Shown here: piece by piece, positions 54,270 through 62,105 of the stretch | Numbering within the stretch: the first letter of the stretch is position 1 | Layout: each line of letters begins with the position of its first letter | Source of the DNA: Mesonia sediminis | Lineage (GTDB): Bacteria; Bacteroidota; Bacteroidia; Flavobacteriales; Flavobacteriaceae | Length of the DNA stretch: 64,000 bases | Assembly: GCF_042684705.1 (NCBI RefSeq) | Contig: NZ_JBHULZ010000023.1 | Span: forward strand, 186,001-250,000 | Reading direction: 5' to 3' | Program-made: the position numbers and the translations under genes | Notes under the pieces: generated by a model | Database searches by the model: none | What the model saw: only the letters and a program-made list of their open reading frames with translations | Told to the model about the DNA's origin: nothing

Positions 54270-56171
54270 ATGAATCATCAAATTAAATCTTTCGCCGCTT
54301 ATAAAAAAGCTTACAAAGCAAGTATTCAAGACCCCGCATCGTTTTGGGATGCTATTGCAAAAGACTTCATATGGAGAAAGCCCTATTCAAAAGTTTTAAA
54401 AGCAGATTTTGAAGAACCAAATATTAAATGGTTTGAAGATGGCGAACTAAATATAACCGAGAACTGTTTAGATAGGTATGCCGAATCTCAACCCAATAAG
54501 AACGCAATTATCTGGGAGCCAAATGATCCTAACGAGGAATCTAGAATTATAACCTACAAGCAGTTGCTGGTAAAAGTAAAGCAATTCGCAAACGTTTTAA
54601 AACGTAAAGGAATTCAAAAAGGAGATCGGGTTTGCATCTATATGCCCATGATTCCTGAGTTGGCAATCGCAATGTTGGCTTGTGCACGAATTGGCGCAAT
54701 ACACTCCATAGTTTTTGCTGGGTTTTCAAGTAAAGCCTTGGCTAGCCGAATCAACGATAGTTCTTGTAAATTATTAATTACCGCCAATGAATATTTTCGT
54801 GGTACAAAATCAATTCCGTTAAAGGAAATTTGTGATGAAGCTTTAAAAAACACCCCTAGCATTGAAAATGTAATTGTATATAGAAGAACCATCAACCCTA
54901 CCCAAATGCATCCCAATCGCGATACTTTCTGGTTTGATGAGATGCAACAAGTTGGTTTAGATTGCGAAGCCACTCCCGTAAATGCTGAAGATCCTTTATT
55001 TATTTTGTATACCTCGGGTTCTACCGGAAGACCAAAAGGAATGGTACATACAACAGCAGGTTACATGATTGGAACCAGTTATACCTTTCAAAATGTATTT
55101 CAAACCGACGCTGATGCCATTTATTGGTGTACCGCCGATATAGGTTGGATAACAGGTCATTCTTATATTATATACGGCCCCCTTGCTTCTGGAGCTACAA
55201 GTCTTATGTTTGAAGGAGTTCCCAGTTACCCCGATTACAATCGGTTTTGGGAAATTATAGAGAAATTTAAAATTACCCATTTTTATACCGCTCCCACGGC
55301 AATTCGTGCATTAGCAAAACAGCCTTTACGGCACGTTGAAGAACATAATTTAAGCTCTTTAAAAGTTTTAGGAAGTGTAGGAGAACCTATCAATGAAGAA
55401 GCCTGGCATTGGTTTAACGATAATATAGGTAAAACAAAATGCCCCATTGTAGATACTTGGTGGCAAACAGAAACAGGAAGTATTATGATAGCCCCATTAG
55501 CGGGAGTAACAGCAACAAGACCTGCCTTTGCTACTTTACCCCTACCTGGAGTTGAGCCTGCATTGATAAATGGGCAAGGAGAGGAAATCGAATTTAACGG
55601 ACAAAAGGCAGAAGGTCACTTGGTCATCAAGTCGGCTTGGCCTGCAATGGCACGTACCATTTGGAATGATCATCAAAGATTTAAAGAAACCTATTTTAGC
55701 ACTTACCCCAATTATTATTTTACTGGAGACGGCGCCTATCGCGATGCCACAGGCAATTATAGAATCACAGGGCGTGTAGATGATGTAGTAATAGTTTCTG
55801 GTCACAACTTAGGCACTGCACCCATAGAAAATGCTATCGGAGAACACGAAGCTGTTTCTGAAAGTGCTATTGTTGGCTTTCCTCACGAAATAAAGGGCAA
55901 CGCACTATATGCTTTTGTTATTTTATATGATGGAATACAAGAGAGTGATGCACTTAAACAAGAGATTATAGACAAAATTGTATTAAATGTGGGGGCGATA
56001 GCCAAACCCGATAAAATTCAATTTGTGCCAGAATTACCTAAGACAAGAAGTGGGAAAATTATGCGAAGAATTTTGCGTAAAATAGCTTCTAAAGAAACAG
56101 AAAATATGGGGGATATTTCAACTCTAGTAAACTCTGAAATTGTTGAGAAAATTAAAAAAGCTGCGTTATAA
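54270..56171 (+). CDS. acs: Acetyl-CoA synthetase (AMP-forming)
   Basis: A 633-residue adenylate-forming enzyme with an acetyl-CoA-synthetase N-terminal domain (residues ~10-70), the phosphate-loop YTSGSTGRPKG, WWQTETGS, YFTGDGAYRD and the C-terminal hinge and Lys motif PKTRSGKIMRRILRKI (Lys acetylation site in the family). It activates acetate to acetyl-CoA via acetyl-AMP. It lies 15 nt after TDO and ends in a very strong terminator. The overall length and motif order are normal. Confidence 0.95.
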   Translation: MNHQIKSFAAYKKAYKASIQDPASFWDAIAKDFIWRKPYSKVLKADFEEPNIKWFEDGELNITENCLDRYAESQPNKNAIIWEPNDPNEESRIITYKQLLVKVKQFANVLKRKGIQKGDRVCIYMPMIPELAIAMLACARIGAIHSIVFAGFSSKALASRINDSSCKLLITANEYFRGTKSIPLKEICDEALKNTPSIENVIVYRRTINPTQMHPNRDTFWFDEMQQVGLDCEATPVNAEDPLFILYTSGSTGRPKGMVHTTAGYMIGTSYTFQNVFQTDADAIYWCTADIGWITGHSYIIYGPLASGATSLMFEGVPSYPDYNRFWEIIEKFKITHFYTAPTAIRALAKQPLRHVEEHNLSSLKVLGSVGEPINEEAWHWFNDNIGKTKCPIVDTWWQTETGSIMIAPLAGVTATRPAFATLPLPGVEPALINGQGEEIEFNGQKAEGHLVIKSAWPAMARTIWNDHQRFKETYFSTYPNYYFTGDGAYRDATGNYRITGRVDDVVIVSGHNLGTAPIENAIGEHEAVSESAIVGFPHEIKGNALYAFVILYDGIQESDALKQEIIDKIVLNVGAIAKPDKIQFVPELPKTRSGKIMRRILRKIASKETENMGDISTLVNSEIVEKIKKAAL

Positions 56172-56210
56172 AGTAAAAGGCAACCCATTTTTGGGTTGCC
56201 TTTTACTTTT
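56171..56210. terminator. Strong bidirectional terminator between acs and the Sua5 gene
   Basis: A 17-bp perfect stem (56171-56187 with 56192-56208) around a TTTT loop contains AAGGCAACCC/GGGTTGCCTT, with A- and T-runs at the ends. It serves acs on the plus strand and the convergent Sua5-type gene on the minus strand. Confidence 0.9.
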
Positions 56211-56220
56211 AGAGCTAGAT

Positions 56221-56838
56221 TTAAAAAATCTCTAAACTACCTTTTCCTTCGCGAATAACCTCTGGTTGTTCGCCTGTTAAATCAATTACGGTACTAGCTT
56301 GATTATCGCCGTAGCCACCATCTATCACAGCATCTACTAATCTTTCCCATTTTTCAAGTATAAGAGAAGGGTCTGTGGTATACTCTAATACTTCATCATC
56401 GTCTTTTATAGAAGTAGAGACAATAGGATTACCCAATTCACTAACAATCGCCTTAGCTATCGCATTATTTGGCACGCGAATACCAACCGTTTTTTTCTTT
56501 TTAAAAACCGAAGGTAGTTTGCTTGAGCCAGGCAAAATAAAAGTATAAGGTCCTGGTAAATTCCTTTTTAAAAGTTTAAAATTTTGATTGTTAAGAGTTG
56601 CGTACTCCGAAAGATTACTTAGATCTTCAACTATAAAAGAAAAGTTCGACTTCTCTAATTTTACTCCTTTTATGCGTGCTATTTTTTCTAAAGCTGCCGT
56701 ATTGGTAATGTCACAACCTAGACCGTATACGGTATCTGTGGGATAAATAATCAAACCTCCATTCCTTAAAATATCAACTGCTTGTTTAATAGCCTTAGGA
56801 GATGGATTTTCTTCATAGATTTTTATCAATTCTGCCAT
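56221..56838 (-). CDS. L-threonylcarbamoyladenylate synthase (Sua5/YciO/YrdC family)
   Basis: A 205-residue YrdC-fold protein: the KxR/SxN-type pocket is seen as GGLIIYPTDTVYGLGCDITN, then KLEKSNFSFIVEDL and PGPYTFIL. It lacks the Sua5 C-terminal domain, so it is YrdC/YciO-like. It makes threonylcarbamoyl-AMP from threonine, bicarbonate and ATP for TsaD (7114). A YciO-type variant with a different role is possible because YciO sequences look similar. It is transcribed alone, 45 nt after the TolC gene of the exporter operon. Confidence 0.9.
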   Translation of the reverse strand: MAELIKIYEENPSPKAIKQAVDILRNGGLIIYPTDTVYGLGCDITNTAALEKIARIKGVKLEKSNFSFIVEDLSNLSEYATLNNQNFKLLKRNLPGPYTFILPGSSKLPSVFKKKKTVGIRVPNNAIAKAIVSELGNPIVSTSIKDDDEVLEYTTDPSLILEKWERLVDAVIDGGYGDNQASTVIDLTGEQPEVIREGKGSLEIF

Positions 56839-56882
56839 AATATTCAGTTTTAAAAATTTGCTATTTATAAGATACCTTAAAG

Positions 56883-58271
56883 CTAATCAATTTTTGGTTG
56901 TAAAAGACTAATCAATTCCGCGTAAGCTAAATTTAATTTATTTTTAACTTTATTAAGTTTTATCCTGTTCTCTATAAATTTATTATCACGGCTATTGATT
57001 AAAAAAATAGAGCTTTCTCCTAGAGCAAATAAACGTTGCTCTGCTTTTACTAATTTTTGACTACCATCTACTATTTCTTCTAAAATATAAAGCTGATTTA
57101 TCTGTGTATTAATTAAAACCTGTTGAGCCTTAATGTCATTTTCTAAACGAAAGGCAAGCGCCGATTTTTCATAGTTTAATTTCTCAATCTCATATTTTGC
57201 TATGCGCACGTCTGCGCGTTCTTTTCTTAAAAATAAAGGAAACTTAAAGACAACACCAAAAGTGTAATCATTTTCATTAAAAACAGATCGGTCGATCCAT
57301 TGCTCGGTTAAAAAATTATAGTTTATGCGTAAATCGGGTAATAAATTATTACGTTTTAAACGCAAGTTATAGTCTTGTGCAGTAAGATCATTTTCTAGCA
57401 ACTGAACTTGAGGATGCTGGTTTACTTGAAAGTTATCTAAACCGATAAGATTAGGTACTAATTGGGCCATAATTATATTAGAATCTGGAACTAACTCATC
57501 AGTTATAGCTAGGGGAACATTTTCTACCCATAAAAAATTGGATACGGCCAATTTCGCTTTTTGCTCCTGTAGTTTGGCCTCGTTAAAAGCCAATTCTTGT
57601 TTTTTCACAAATAAATGTGTTTCAAGTGTATCTATTGTGGGGATATCTCCCGCTAAAGCCTTTTTAACCACTCCTTGATTTCTTATGATGGCATTTTCTA
57701 AAAAAGTTTTATACACCTGTTTATTTTCATAATAAAGTATCCAATAAGAATAGGCCTTCAAGGCTTTAGTTAAAATTTCATTGGTTTTGATATCACGCTG
57801 AATTCTTTCTGAATCTTGAAAAATTTTTGCCTGTTTTAGTGCATTTCTACGGTCATCATATAGCAAGTCTTTGGCTAATGGAAGACTAACCCCAACCGAC
57901 CATAAGCCTTCTTCTGGAGTTATATTTTGTCGATTTACATAATAACCTTCGGCCAAATTATACTGTGATTGAAGTTCAATACCAAACCAAGTTGGTATTT
58001 TGATTTCACCTTGCCATAAATCATAATAACCTGTACCCTTAAAATCTTTCTGTTTTACCTTACCACCAAGTTTTGGATCGAACAAGCCTCTCGCCTTTAA
58101 TAGTTTTTCTTCGGCTTGAGACAATTTAAGATTTGCCTGTTTTATAACCGGGTGATGTTTTTTTATAAGTGCTAAATACTCGTCTATACCAAAAATTTCT
58201 TCTTGACCTGTTACCCTAATTGGGGTAAAGACTAATAATAACACAAAACAAATAAAGTTGATTGCTTTCAT
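56883..58271 (-). CDS. TolC family outer-membrane efflux/secretion protein
   Basis: A 462-residue protein with a signal peptide (MKAINFICFVLLLVFTPIRVTG). Two long helical hairpin regions with heptad patterning are interrupted by short beta strands (FDPKLGGKVKQKDFKG..., and DLRINYNFLTEQWIDRSVF), the TolC/OprM design. It should form the trimeric outer-membrane duct of the exporter encoded just upstream. It starts immediately after the HlyD stop (1-nt spacing), so translation is likely coupled. Confidence 0.92.
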   Translation of the reverse strand: MKAINFICFVLLLVFTPIRVTGQEEIFGIDEYLALIKKHHPVIKQANLKLSQAEEKLLKARGLFDPKLGGKVKQKDFKGTGYYDLWQGEIKIPTWFGIELQSQYNLAEGYYVNRQNITPEEGLWSVGVSLPLAKDLLYDDRRNALKQAKIFQDSERIQRDIKTNEILTKALKAYSYWILYYENKQVYKTFLENAIIRNQGVVKKALAGDIPTIDTLETHLFVKKQELAFNEAKLQEQKAKLAVSNFLWVENVPLAITDELVPDSNIIMAQLVPNLIGLDNFQVNQHPQVQLLENDLTAQDYNLRLKRNNLLPDLRINYNFLTEQWIDRSVFNENDYTFGVVFKFPLFLRKERADVRIAKYEIEKLNYEKSALAFRLENDIKAQQVLINTQINQLYILEEIVDGSQKLVKAEQRLFALGESSIFLINSRDNKFIENRIKLNKVKNKLNLAYAELISLLQPKID

Positions 58272-59612
58272 TTATTTCTTTACGGATTTATTATCAAGAA
58301 CATAGTAATCTGGAGGAAAACCATTTAAATTTCGCCAAATTTCATACCACACCGGCACATTTTTTAATAAAGCAAGGGTTCGAGCTCCAGAACCTACACG
58401 TAGCGCATCTGGCCAAGGTTCATCTTCTTTTGGTGCTAATAACAAGCGATATTTTCCATTTGCACTAATATTGTTATCTATGGCCACCACCTTTGCTCCA
58501 AAAGTACCATAAGAAGCATTTGGCCATCCGCTAAAAATAATAGTAGGCCAACCATCAAATTGTATTCTCACCTCGCTACCTAAACGTACCAATGGTAAAT
58601 CTAAGGGCTCAATATAGGTTTCAACCGCTAAATTTGGATTATCTGGCATAATAGTAACAATTTTTTCACCTGCCTTTAATGCCTCTCCTCTACCAGTCTT
58701 TAATGTTTTATTGATTAAACCAGAAATAGGAGAAGTAACATAATATAAATCTTGACGCACTTGGTAGTTGCTTAATGTATTTTCTAATTTACTAACCTGT
58801 GCTCTTGCCTCAAATTGAGTACTGGATGTACTTGATATATTGCTTTGAACCTTACTGATTTTATCATCAAACTCAGCTTGAATTCTGTTGGCTTCAATCT
58901 GTGCATTTAATAATTCGTTACTATAGGTGAGTAATTTATTTTCAAGTTCAATAACATAGGCTTGGTTCTTTTGAAACTTAGAAAGCTTCTCCTCTACATC
59001 TTGTAAAGACTTTAGGCCTTCTTTTTCGAGTTCTTCATTTCGTTCGTATTGTTTTTTAGCAATTGCTAAATCAATTTTAGCTGCCTCTAAGGCTATACTA
59101 TCGCTTTTATACTTAAGTTGAATTTGTTTAATTTTATTTTTGTTTTGTTCAGTCTTTAGTCTTCTTTCTTGTCGCAGCGCCCTTAATTGGTTGTTTAAAG
59201 CGGTAATTTTATCCTGATAGGCATTAACTGCACCCGATTTAGCATCAATTTGTTCACTTGTTCGCTTTATAAGTAAGGTATCAAAATATGCTTCTTTTAT
59301 TTCATTTATTTTTAAAATAGTGTCTCCCCTTTGAACATAATCTCCCTCTCGCACATACCATTTCTCTATGCTACCGGGTATTACAGATTGTATGGTTTGC
59401 GGACGCTGATTCGGTTCTAAGGTGGTGACGTATCCATTACCCGCTATGGTTTGTGTCCATGGTAAGAACATAAACACAAAAAGTAACAAAAAACTAAAGA
59501 GTAAAATTTTAGTAAGGTAGCCACTATGCTTATTTTTGAACAAAAGCTGGTAGGCACTAAAACTGGCCAGTTCATTTTTTGCATTAAAGGCATCATCATT
59601 AAAATTGCGCAT
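58272..59612 (-). CDS. HlyD-type membrane fusion/adaptor protein
   Basis: A 446-residue adaptor. A short cytoplasmic N-terminus and one TM helix (LTKILLFSFLLLFVFMFLPWTQ, ~residues 32-53) precede a lipoyl half (SIEKWYVREGDYVQRGDTIL), a long coiled-coil hairpin (residues ~110-270), the second lipoyl half (SPISGLINKTLKTGRGEALKAGEKIVTIMPD) and a beta-barrel region. It links the inner-membrane ABC protein to the TolC duct across the periplasm. Spacing to the ABC gene is 5 nt, and to TolC effectively 0. Confidence 0.93.
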   Translation of the reverse strand: MRNFNDDAFNAKNELASFSAYQLLFKNKHSGYLTKILLFSFLLLFVFMFLPWTQTIAGNGYVTTLEPNQRPQTIQSVIPGSIEKWYVREGDYVQRGDTILKINEIKEAYFDTLLIKRTSEQIDAKSGAVNAYQDKITALNNQLRALRQERRLKTEQNKNKIKQIQLKYKSDSIALEAAKIDLAIAKKQYERNEELEKEGLKSLQDVEEKLSKFQKNQAYVIELENKLLTYSNELLNAQIEANRIQAEFDDKISKVQSNISSTSSTQFEARAQVSKLENTLSNYQVRQDLYYVTSPISGLINKTLKTGRGEALKAGEKIVTIMPDNPNLAVETYIEPLDLPLVRLGSEVRIQFDGWPTIIFSGWPNASYGTFGAKVVAIDNNISANGKYRLLLAPKEDEPWPDALRVGSGARTLALLKNVPVWYEIWRNLNGFPPDYYVLDNKSVKK

Positions 59613-59617
59613 AGCTT

Positions 59618-61219
59618 CTATTCTTTAATTTCAACAATTTTTAATTGGTTTGAAAGCTTTTGATTACTTGATATAATCAAAGTAATTTCATTTTCTCGAG
59701 TATAAGTAATTAATTTTTCTAAATACGAGTCGGGGTTCGCAAAAGCGTGCTCAACAAAAAGCATCTTGGGCTTTTTAAGCAGTGCTCTTAATAGAAAAAT
59801 AAGCTGTTCTAATTTAAAAGTTATCACATCACCATTTGGTACAATATATTGCTGCAAGCCAAATGGTAAAGTTTGAATCTCTTCAATCAAATTAAAATAG
59901 GAAAGTATAGAAAAAACATCTTTTTCTTTAATGTCTTTCCTGTTTAAGGTTAGATTTTCCCATAAGGTACCTTCAAAAATTTGGTCGTCGCGTAAAACTA
60001 AGCCAAGATAGTTGCGGTAATTTTTTAATGATACTGTATAGATTTCACGTCCGTCAAAATATATTTTGCCATCTTTCGACTTTTTAACTCCAGTAAGATA
60101 ATAGAAAAGATCTCGGGTTTTTAAATCGTTCCCTACCACATTAATTTGGTCACCACGGTTTATGACTAAATCAGCTACGCTCAATTTACTGCTTTGCAGC
60201 CTAAAAATATGCAATGGAAAAAGGCTAATCTCTTGACTTAAAGTATCGGTGTTAAAATCTAACTTTTTTTCACCTATTTCTTCTAATTTTTCAATGGCCG
60301 TAGAAACATCATAAATTGTTTCAAGACCCAATACTAGTTTTTCAACAGAATTAATCAATAACAAAATAATGATTTCTGCTGCCACAAACTGTCCGATATT
60401 CATCTGCTGATTAAGTACCAACAATCCTCCTATAATTAGCAACCCAGCAGTTACCGTAACCTTAAAAATGACCATTATTTTAAACTGGCTTTTTAAAATA
60501 GAAAAGTGGTTTTGCCGATGCTCTAAATAAGATTCAACTAGTTTATTGTTTTTATTTAATTCTATATTATTAGAGGCAATTTTTAAACTGATGTAGTTTT
60601 TGGCTACTTGTTGCACCCAGTAAGCTACCTTATACTTACTTTTTGACTCTTGCAGACTAGAAACTAATGCTTTATCAAAGGTAAAACGCAGCAAAATATA
60701 AAACAAAATGACCAGTAGGAATCCAAACACAATAAAGAATGGATGGTATAAACTTAATAGTAATAATCCTAACAATATTTGTAAAACTGCGGCAGGTACA
60801 TCTAAAAGCAGCTTTTGTAGTCCTTTCTGTAAATTTATTACATCAAAAAAACGGTTAGCTAATTCGGGAGGATATTTATCAATAAGTTCTCTTACCCTTA
60901 TTTTCGGAATTCTATAAATCAAGTCAAAAGAGGTACGGACAAATAATTTTTGCTGAATATTTTCTATAATATCCAATTGTAATATTTGTAACCCTCCTGC
61001 AAAACCAACCCCCAAGGTTACAATGGTTACTAATATAATCCAGGAACTACTAATTTGAGCTCCTTGTAATAAGTTAATAATGGCCTGAATACCCAGCGGT
61101 AAGCTTAAGCTGATAATCCCTGCGAAAATAGCATAATATAATATTTGAAGAATATCCTTTTTATCTAAGGCTAATAAATTAACTATTTTTTTTAAAGCTG
61201 GTATTCTATTTGTTTCCAT
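59618..61219 (-). CDS. ABC exporter half-transporter with degenerate nucleotide-binding domain
   Basis: A 533-residue protein. A six-TM ABC exporter domain (residues ~25-300, GVGFAGGLQILQLDIIENIQQ, GQFVAAEIIILLLINSVEKL) is followed by a domain with ABC-like order but lost motifs. Walker A is VVGNDLKTRD (361-370), without the GxxGxGK loop. The LSGGQ position reads ITFKLEQ (466-472). Walker B is MLFVEHAF, with E490-H491 in place of Asp-Glu. The D-loop is ANPD, and the H-loop His is Ser (LIISSN). The A-loop-type aromatic is also absent. The TM part stays well conserved. It overlaps the TetR stop by 14 nt. It may be a pseudo-ATPase that heterodimerises, or a non-ATP-driven scaffold. Confidence 0.85.
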   Translation of the reverse strand: METNRIPALKKIVNLLALDKKDILQILYYAIFAGIISLSLPLGIQAIINLLQGAQISSSWIILVTIVTLGVGFAGGLQILQLDIIENIQQKLFVRTSFDLIYRIPKIRVRELIDKYPPELANRFFDVINLQKGLQKLLLDVPAAVLQILLGLLLLSLYHPFFIVFGFLLVILFYILLRFTFDKALVSSLQESKSKYKVAYWVQQVAKNYISLKIASNNIELNKNNKLVESYLEHRQNHFSILKSQFKIMVIFKVTVTAGLLIIGGLLVLNQQMNIGQFVAAEIIILLLINSVEKLVLGLETIYDVSTAIEKLEEIGEKKLDFNTDTLSQEISLFPLHIFRLQSSKLSVADLVINRGDQINVVGNDLKTRDLFYYLTGVKKSKDGKIYFDGREIYTVSLKNYRNYLGLVLRDDQIFEGTLWENLTLNRKDIKEKDVFSILSYFNLIEEIQTLPFGLQQYIVPNGDVITFKLEQLIFLLRALLKKPKMLFVEHAFANPDSYLEKLITYTRENEITLIISSNQKLSNQLKIVEIKE

Positions 61220-61892
61220 AGAGTTTTACTTTATCTTTAAATAAATCCATAAAAAATTCTTGAACCCCATTTTCTTCTTCGCCTTCAATTGAATTGGGGA
61301 AATGTTTACGTAAAAAATGTTGTTTTAAAGAGCCTTGCACCAATTGATGTGCTAACGATTTCTTAAATGTGTAATCAGGTAAGGTTAATTGAATAATTGT
61401 ACTTATACGTTCTACTAATTGCTTGTATACTCTAAAATTTCCTGCTTTATTTTCATAATCAACATCGTGAACTTGAAATGCTTTGGCATATTCTTCTACC
61501 ACTATAGCGTGTAATTTTTTAATAGATATGATTTCGTGATGTGGTAAATCTTGTGGTAAATCGGTAAGAATCTCTATCGTTTTAAAAAGAATTGCGGTGG
61601 GCTGGGTTAGACTTTGGGTTTCTAAAACCAAATTATACTCTATCCAGCGCCAATAATAAGAAATCAAATATAGTAAAAGTTTATGTTTATTCTCAAAATA
61701 ACGATAAATAGAGCTTTCATTAGATCCTATTTGATTGGCAAGTTTCTTAAACGTAAAACCGTCTAAACCTTGGTCTTGCATCAACTCAATAGAATGCTTA
61801 AGAATTTTACGTCCGAGCGCGGTCTCTAACGGATTTTTAAGGTAAATAACTGGTGGAATAACAAAATGTAATTGATTAACCAGTTTATTCAT
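61206..61892 (-). CDS. TetR/AcrR family transcriptional regulator
   Basis: A 228-residue repressor. The N-terminal helix-turn-helix (residues ~28-70) is ILKHSIELMQDQGLDGFTFKKLANQIGSNESSIYRYFENKHKLLLYLI; the ~155-residue C-terminal region is helical and ligand-sensing. It is the first gene of the exporter operon and overlaps the ABC gene by 14 nt, so it likely autoregulates and controls tetR-ABC-hlyD-tolC. A 16-bp inverted repeat covers its -7 promoter box. Confidence 0.93.
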   Translation of the reverse strand: MNKLVNQLHFVIPPVIYLKNPLETALGRKILKHSIELMQDQGLDGFTFKKLANQIGSNESSIYRYFENKHKLLLYLISYYWRWIEYNLVLETQSLTQPTAILFKTIEILTDLPQDLPHHEIISIKKLHAIVVEEYAKAFQVHDVDYENKAGNFRVYKQLVERISTIIQLTLPDYTFKKSLAHQLVQGSLKQHFLRKHFPNSIEGEEENGVQEFFMDLFKDKVKLYGNK

Positions 61893-61909
61893 AGCGTTAT
61901 CTTTACTTG

Positions 61910-61930
61910 CAAAGATAGTAGTAATACTAT
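61910..61930 (-). promoter_or_regulatory. tetR promoter (-7 box) overlapped by a probable TetR operator
   Basis: Minus-strand TATCTTTG (61910-61917) matches TAnnTTTG and lies 18 nt upstream of the ATG at 61892. The inverted repeat ATAGTA-GTAA-TACTAT (61915-61930) overlaps it by 3 nt. A dimeric repressor bound there would block sigma contact, so autorepression is likely. Confidence 0.5.
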
Positions 61931-61997
61931 TAAAATTATGTTATCAATAAGAAAATCTATTGAATTTTACATTTTCATAACATAAGTTTAGTTTTAG

Positions 61998-62030
61998 CAA
62001 CAAAAGGCGATAATTTTTCGCTTTTTGTTG
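61998..62030 (-). terminator. Hairpin downstream of the UvrD-type helicase gene
   Basis: CAACAAAAGGCGA (61998-62010) pairs with TCGCTTTTTGTTG (62018-62030) over 13 positions, one of them G-U, around a 7-nt loop. It lies ~76 nt after the helicase stop. The T-run on the minus strand is interrupted, so it is a weaker terminator. Confidence 0.5.
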
Positions 62031-62105
62031 TAATTGATGTCTTATAGGAAATGTCCTATTTCAAATACCCTTTAAGCTTTTTTCGTTTAGGTATTCAGCT
62101 AAAGC

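Noticed and set aside
59618..61219. ABC gene as a frameshifted pseudogene
   Set aside because: The frame is intact over 533 codons and the TM domain is well conserved with coupled neighbours, so motif loss looks like divergence rather than decay.
61937..61987. TTATGTTAT ... ATAACATAA inverted repeat as a second TetR operator
   Set aside because: The 33-nt spacing is far too long for a TetR dimer and such matches are common in AT-rich sequence; the 61915-61930 repeat is closer and overlaps the promoter.
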